From Paenibacillus sp. (GTDB taxonomy: Bacteria; Bacillota; Bacilli; Paenibacillales; YIM-B00363), in assembly GCF_035645195.1 (NCBI RefSeq), contig NZ_DASQNA010000042.1, positions 38,436 through 102,435 of the forward strand: a stretch of DNA of 64,000 nt, in the 5' to 3' direction. Below, in pieces: positions 60,582 through 64,000 of this stretch. How positions within the stretch are numbered: the stretch's first letter is position 1; each line of letters begins with the position of its first letter. The notes under the pieces are model-generated. The model saw only the letters and a list, made by a program, of their open reading frames with translations. It had not been told where the DNA came from and searched no databases. The translations under genes and the position numbers were made by a program.

Positions 60582-60977
60582 ATGAACGACATTCCGCTGT
60601 ATGCGGCATCGATTGCGATCGCCGTTCTATTGGCCGGCATCGCCTGTTTTCAAGTGCTGCTCTTCCTCGGCTTCCCGATGGCGGAGTACAGCTGGGGCGG
60701 CCGGCATCGCGGCGTGCTGCCGAATCGGTTGCGCAGAATGAGCTTGCTGTCCGCCTTTGTCCTCGTGACGATGGGGCTTGTCTTTCTCGTACACGCACGC
60801 GTGCTGGACATCGGGGCGGCGCTGCCGACGCAGGGCTTCGTTTGGGCGATCACGGGACTCCTGGGGCTCAATACGCTGGGTAATCTCGCTTCGCAAAGCG
60901 TCAAAGAAAAACGGGTCATGACCCCGCTGTCGGGAACCGCTTTCGCCGCTTGCTTGTTCGTGGCGTTGAACGCGTAA
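60582..60977 (+). CDS. Small membrane protein, 131 aa
   Basis: ATG with AAGGAG 8 bases upstream. Four hydrophobic helices (for example IAIAVLLAGIACFQVLLFLG, GFVWAITGLLGLNTLGNLA). No family I can name. It is convergent with the 75-aa membrane protein gene, 15 bases apart. Confidence 0.75.
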   Translation: MNDIPLYAASIAIAVLLAGIACFQVLLFLGFPMAEYSWGGRHRGVLPNRLRRMSLLSAFVLVTMGLVFLVHARVLDIGAALPTQGFVWAITGLLGLNTLGNLASQSVKEKRVMTPLSGTAFAACLFVALNA

Positions 60978-60991
60978 TGCACGGGTTCCGC

Positions 60992-61222
60992 CTATACGGT
61001 TCGATTTCGGCTCTGCGTCCGCTTCGCGTACGCCCGGCGCCGACGGATCCACCAGGCTCCCGCCAATTCCCCGGCGATCCAGCCGATAGCGAGCACGATG
61101 GCCATGTACTCCCGATCCCAAGTCGGGAATGCGTACATAAACAGGAGCACCGCGATCGCGGCGAACGCGGCGCGCACGAGGTGCGCAAGCCGCCTGCCCT
61201 CCGATTTGTAAGTTCGTGCCAT
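60992..61222 (-). CDS. Small membrane protein, 76 aa
   Basis: ATG 61222 behind GAGAGGGGGG. A basic N-terminus (MARTYKSEGRRLAHLVRA) leads into two helices (IAVLLFMYAFP and MAIVLAIGWIAGELAGAWW) and a basic tail. Unknown function. Confidence 0.65.
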   Translation of the reverse strand: MARTYKSEGRRLAHLVRAAFAAIAVLLFMYAFPTWDREYMAIVLAIGWIAGELAGAWWIRRRRAYAKRTQSRNRTV

Positions 61223-61301
61223 CATCTCCCCCCTCTCATCTAGCAATCTACCATAATCCTTATTTTCCCAGTATAGCATGAACCCCTTCTCTGTTATTAG
61301 C

Positions 61302-61327
61302 CAAAAAAGACCCGCCGCCGGCGAGTC
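61302..61327 (-). terminator. Terminator after alpha/beta hydrolase gene
   Basis: Minus-strand GACTCGC pairs with GCGGGTC (one wobble), followed by TTTTTTGG; the stem overlaps the stop codon. Confidence 0.65.
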
Positions 61328-62240
61328 AATGATTGTTCGATTCGTTAGTCAGGAAAGCGGCGATCTCGCCGTTCACTTGGTCCGCGCATTCGATCGACAG
61401 CGCATGCCCCGCGCCGGGAACGACGCAAGCTCGCGCGTGGGGAACGGTCCGTTTCGCGCCGGCGATCGCTTTGCGGTAGTCGTAGATGACTTCCCGGTCT
61501 CCGACCAGCAGCAATACGGGCATCGTCACGCGCGACAGCTCCTCGTCGGAGAAGACGGACGGGATTACAATCTTGTGCTTCCAACCGAAGCCGACGAGAC
61601 CGCGGTAAAATTGCTCGAACAGCCTCGGATCGACCGTTTTGCCCGGACCGACGAACCACGAACAGAACGAGTCGACGATCATGCTTCGCGTGCGGATGAG
61701 GCTGGCGGCGAACAAGCGAAGTCCGAATTGTTTGTTGAACTTCGTGAAGGAGGCGGCGGGCGCCAGCAGGATGAGCTTTTCGACGCGGGACGGTTCATGG
61801 ATCGCGAAGTTTAAGGCGTGCCAGCCGCCGTTCGAGTGTCCGCCGAAGACGGCTTTCTCCAGACCGAGTCGATCCATCAGCTCGGTGAGCCAACCTACGT
61901 AATCGAGCTTGGCATGGAAATGCCGCGACGCCGCGCTCCGGTTAAATTCGCCGAGCACGTCGACGGCATACACCCGGCGCCCGGATGCGGCCAGCGCTTC
62001 GGCCGTCGGGTACCACATCGCGGCGCTGAATCCGAAGCCGTTGAACAGCAGTATAGGCTGTCCGTTTTTCGGGCCGCACACGAGCATATGCGTAATGCCG
62101 TACGAGGTTCGGACGCGCATCGATTCGACCGGGACGTTCCAGAGTTCCAAGGTCTTTTCGTAGGCGGCCATGTAATCGAGTTCGTGTTGTATCGACTTGA
62201 ATAAAGGGGTTGCCGCCGTCGCGGCAGTTAACGTGTTCAT
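61326..62240 (-). CDS. Alpha/beta hydrolase
   Basis: 304 aa. Oxyanion-hole region LLFNGFGFSAAMW, nucleophile elbow GGHSNGGWHAL (Ser near residue 136), acid in LLLVGDREVIYD and catalytic His in VPGAGHALSIE. No signal peptide. Substrate cannot be inferred; the fold covers esterases and C-C hydrolases. Confidence 0.9.
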   Translation of the reverse strand: MNTLTAATAATPLFKSIQHELDYMAAYEKTLELWNVPVESMRVRTSYGITHMLVCGPKNGQPILLFNGFGFSAAMWYPTAEALAASGRRVYAVDVLGEFNRSAASRHFHAKLDYVGWLTELMDRLGLEKAVFGGHSNGGWHALNFAIHEPSRVEKLILLAPAASFTKFNKQFGLRLFAASLIRTRSMIVDSFCSWFVGPGKTVDPRLFEQFYRGLVGFGWKHKIVIPSVFSDEELSRVTMPVLLLVGDREVIYDYRKAIAGAKRTVPHARACVVPGAGHALSIECADQVNGEIAAFLTNESNNH

Positions 62241-62311
62241 CGTACGGTTCCTCTCTTTATGTAATTTAACAATTTTTCAGTTTCGTTCATTTCCTCGGAA
62301 ATGAATCCGAG

Positions 62312-62812
62312 TCAACCCGCCGTGTGCCGATGCCATTCTTCGAGCGTCACGACTCCCAGCTCGGGCGCCGGTCGTCCGGGAAGCATCGCGATGAATTCCA
62401 ACGAGTGTCCGTCCGGGTCCTCGAAATATATGGATACGGCCGGCATCCAGGCGAAGACCAGAGGCTCTTCCCCGTCGTTCCGGAAGTTGCGGAGCGCGAC
62501 GCCGCGCTTGCGGAGCGAGTCCATGACGTCCGGCAGCTCCTCCGGCGTCGTGCGGAACGCGATATGGCTCCGCACGATCAGCCCGGGCTCCGTCTTCCAA
62601 AGCCCCAGCATCGTGGCGCCGGGTCCCCCGATCCAATAGAATCGAGCGCCGCGGGCGTCCGTATGCGCCAAGGGCAAATTCAACGTTTGCTCGTAAAAAG
62701 CCGCCGAACGTTCCAAATCGGCTACGGCCAAATGCGCTTCGAATAGTCCGTAATGCCGAATCGGCTGTCCTTGTTGTTCCGCTCTCCTCTTGGAAAGTCT
62801 AATAGTTTCCAT
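62312..62812 (-). CDS. VOC-superfamily (glyoxalase-like) protein
   Basis: 166 aa with a single VOC module pair: EAHLAVADLERSAAFYEQTL, then RSHIAFRTTPEELPDVMDSL and the metal-site strand AVSIYFEDPDGHSLEFIA. Could be a lyase, dioxygenase or antibiotic-binding protein; no basis to choose. Confidence 0.87.
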   Translation of the reverse strand: METIRLSKRRAEQQGQPIRHYGLFEAHLAVADLERSAAFYEQTLNLPLAHTDARGARFYWIGGPGATMLGLWKTEPGLIVRSHIAFRTTPEELPDVMDSLRKRGVALRNFRNDGEEPLVFAWMPAVSIYFEDPDGHSLEFIAMLPGRPAPELGVVTLEEWHRHTAG

Positions 62813-62867
62813 GTCTGTTCTCCTTCCTTCTCTACAGGCGCATCAATGTTTCGATACCTTCATGATA

Positions 62868-62914
62868 TAGAAAGAAGAAGCGCCGCTCATCGGCAAGAAG
62901 GCCGAGGCGGCGCT
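62868..62914 (-). terminator. Terminator after NAD(P)-binding protein gene
   Basis: AGCGCCGC and GCGGCGCT pair around a 20-base loop with an inner CGGC/GCCG stem; TCTTCTTTCT follows on the minus strand. Confidence 0.75.
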
Positions 62915-62947
62915 GCAACATTAGTCTTAGGACTTTATTGTAATCGA

Positions 62948-63616
62948 TCACGAATTCGGCGCCATGCGGTGCAGTTGATCGTTTTCGTACACGTGCGTCC
63001 CAGGGGTGTACATTTGGGCGGCGCGCACGAGGACGGCGGCGACGGCGGCCGCTTCGATGGGACGGTATTTGAATAGCGGGCCGCGGAATAAAGGGGACAG
63101 CGGGCGGCTCAACCATTCAGCGAAAGTTTCGCCGAGCCGCAATCGCTCTCGTTGGCCCAGCAGCAGCGACGGGCGGACGATCGTCAGCATCGGGATCTGA
63201 AGCGCGCGGATGTCCGCTTCGGTTTCCCCTTTCACCCGGTTGTAGAAAATTTTCGATGCCGGATCCGCCCCCATCGCCGACACGAGCAGGTAGCGCTTCA
63301 CGCCGGCCGCCTTCGCGCGTTCGGCCGCCGCGAGCGGATAGTCGTGGTCGACTTGGCGGAATTTCTCCCGCGTCCGCGCCTGCTTCATCGTCGTGCCCAG
63401 CGCGCAGAACACGTCTTCCGCGCCTTCGAACGCGTCCGCCGGCATCGCATCGAAATGCTCGAGAACGATTTGCCGCAATTTGGGATGCTCGGTCAGCGGT
63501 TTGCGGACGACCGCCGTGACGGTGTCATACGCCGGCGACGCGAGCAGCCTCTCCAATACGTGCCGACCGATCAGCCCGGTCGCGCCGAGCAGCACCGCGT
63601 GTTTCGTTTGCTCCAT
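62948..63616 (-). CDS. NAD(P)-binding oxidoreductase, HTATIP2/YraR-like
   Basis: 222 aa from ATG 63616 after AAGGAGG. Rossmann loop LLGATGLIGRHVLERLL at the N-terminus, then VFCALGTTMKQARTRE, YLLVSAMGADPASKIFYNRV and LTIVRPSLLLG. The pattern resembles the TIP30/HTATIP2 atypical SDR group. Role unknown. The 51-bp repeat array begins about 75 bases upstream of its start. Confidence 0.87.
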   Translation of the reverse strand: MEQTKHAVLLGATGLIGRHVLERLLASPAYDTVTAVVRKPLTEHPKLRQIVLEHFDAMPADAFEGAEDVFCALGTTMKQARTREKFRQVDHDYPLAAAERAKAAGVKRYLLVSAMGADPASKIFYNRVKGETEADIRALQIPMLTIVRPSLLLGQRERLRLGETFAEWLSRPLSPLFRGPLFKYRPIEAAAVAAVLVRAAQMYTPGTHVYENDQLHRMAPNS

Positions 63617-63689
63617 GGTTCGGGCCTCCTTTGTTCTCCTCATCATAGCATGGGGAGGAGGCTTCGCAAAAAGGAGGCGCGGACGGCGG

Positions 63690-64000
63690 AGTTTAGGCGC
63701 AAATGTGCGGTTATTCGCCGCAAGCGGACCCCGCTCGCACCCATTAGGCGCAGTTTTGCGGCTATTCGCCGCAGGCGGACCCCGCTCGCACCCATTAAAC
63801 GCAGTTTTGCGGCTATTCGCCGCAAGCGGACCCCGCTCGCGCCGATTAGGCGCAGATGTGCGGCTATCCGCCGCAGACGGACTCCGCTCGCACCCATTAG
63901 GCGCAGTTTTGCGGCTATTCGCCGCAGGCGGACCCCGCTCGCGCCCATTTGGCGCAGTTTTGCGGCTATTCGCCGCAGGCGGACCCCGCTCGCGCCCATT
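63690..64000. repeat. 51-bp tandem array, type C (at least 6 copies, runs off the edge)
   Basis: TGCGG(C/T)TATTCG recurs at 63706, 63757, 63808, 63859, 63910 and 63961, exactly 51 bases apart. Units contain ATTAGGCGCAGTTTTGCGGC, a TGCGGC-TATTC-GCCGCA hairpin and CGGACCCCGCTCGC. The core matches type A repeats at 26.7 kb. The open frames across it are an effect of the period being a multiple of three. Confidence 0.92.

Overview
The window looks like a chromosomal segment of a moderately high-GC Paenibacillaceae bacterium (Paenibacillus/Cohnella type). The evidence is the gene content (LplB/LplC-type sugar permeases with YesM/YesN-like regulators, YqhH/YqhG/YqzE, LipM, B12-dependent ribonucleotide reductase, CbiZ), Bacillota-style Shine-Dalgarno sequences with many TTG/GTG starts, and abundant rho-independent terminators. 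No rRNA, tRNA, insertion sequence, prophage or CRISPR array was seen.

Layout. 1-14.6 kb is a carbohydrate-utilisation locus with lower GC than the rest. It holds a two-component pair (partial response regulator and YesM-like kinase), a GH88 unsaturated uronyl hydrolase, a heparinase II/III-type lyase, a solute-binding lipoprotein interrupted by an in-frame amber codon, two LplC/LplB-type permeases, a membrane-bound AraC regulator and a divergent GH28 polygalacturonase-like enzyme. Together they could import uronic-acid oligosaccharides and split them inside the cell. 14.7-18.6 kb carries nrdJ, with two near-identical NrdR boxes, and a D-amino-acid aminotransferase-like gene. 18.7-21.2 kb is the most unusual part. 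A tyrosine recombinase gene is flanked by two near-identical palindromic sites in opposite orientation. Next to it is an intact HD-GYP gene, and beyond that a c-di-GMP-I riboswitch with its own terminator, on the strand antisense to HD-GYP and pointing towards the recombinase. 21.3-26.6 kb keeps the lipM / yqhH-yqhG / yqzE neighbourhood known from Bacillus, with a collagen-like insertion in YqhG. 26.7-27.3 kb is a block of 51-bp tandem repeats of two related types, and a third array of the same period runs off the right edge.

The remainder (27.3-63.6 kb) is ordinary mixed chromosome: cbiZ, xpt, lipoproteins, a YkvI-type transporter, an SDR, a glycosyltransferase, a membrane diguanylate cyclase, a CdsA-like protein, a NUDIX hydrolase, aldose epimerase, an M1 peptidase lipoprotein, ExoD, an MFS carrier, a second two-component system (OmpR type), a TPQ copper amine oxidase, a secreted HVHP protein, a bacterial GRAS protein, a DapF-like epimerase, a sirtuin, SEC-C, NERD, a nucleotidase, FucU, a DUF3990-like gene with a small overlapping partner, an alpha/beta hydrolase, two VOC proteins and an NAD(P)-binding protein. 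Several very short genes (46-87 aa) with good ribosome binding sites are included.

A c-di-GMP theme recurs: an HD-GYP phosphodiesterase, an aptamer and a GGDEF cyclase lie within 17 kb. A cobalamin theme (NrdJ plus CbiZ) is also present. All family assignments were made by reading the sequence; no searches were run.
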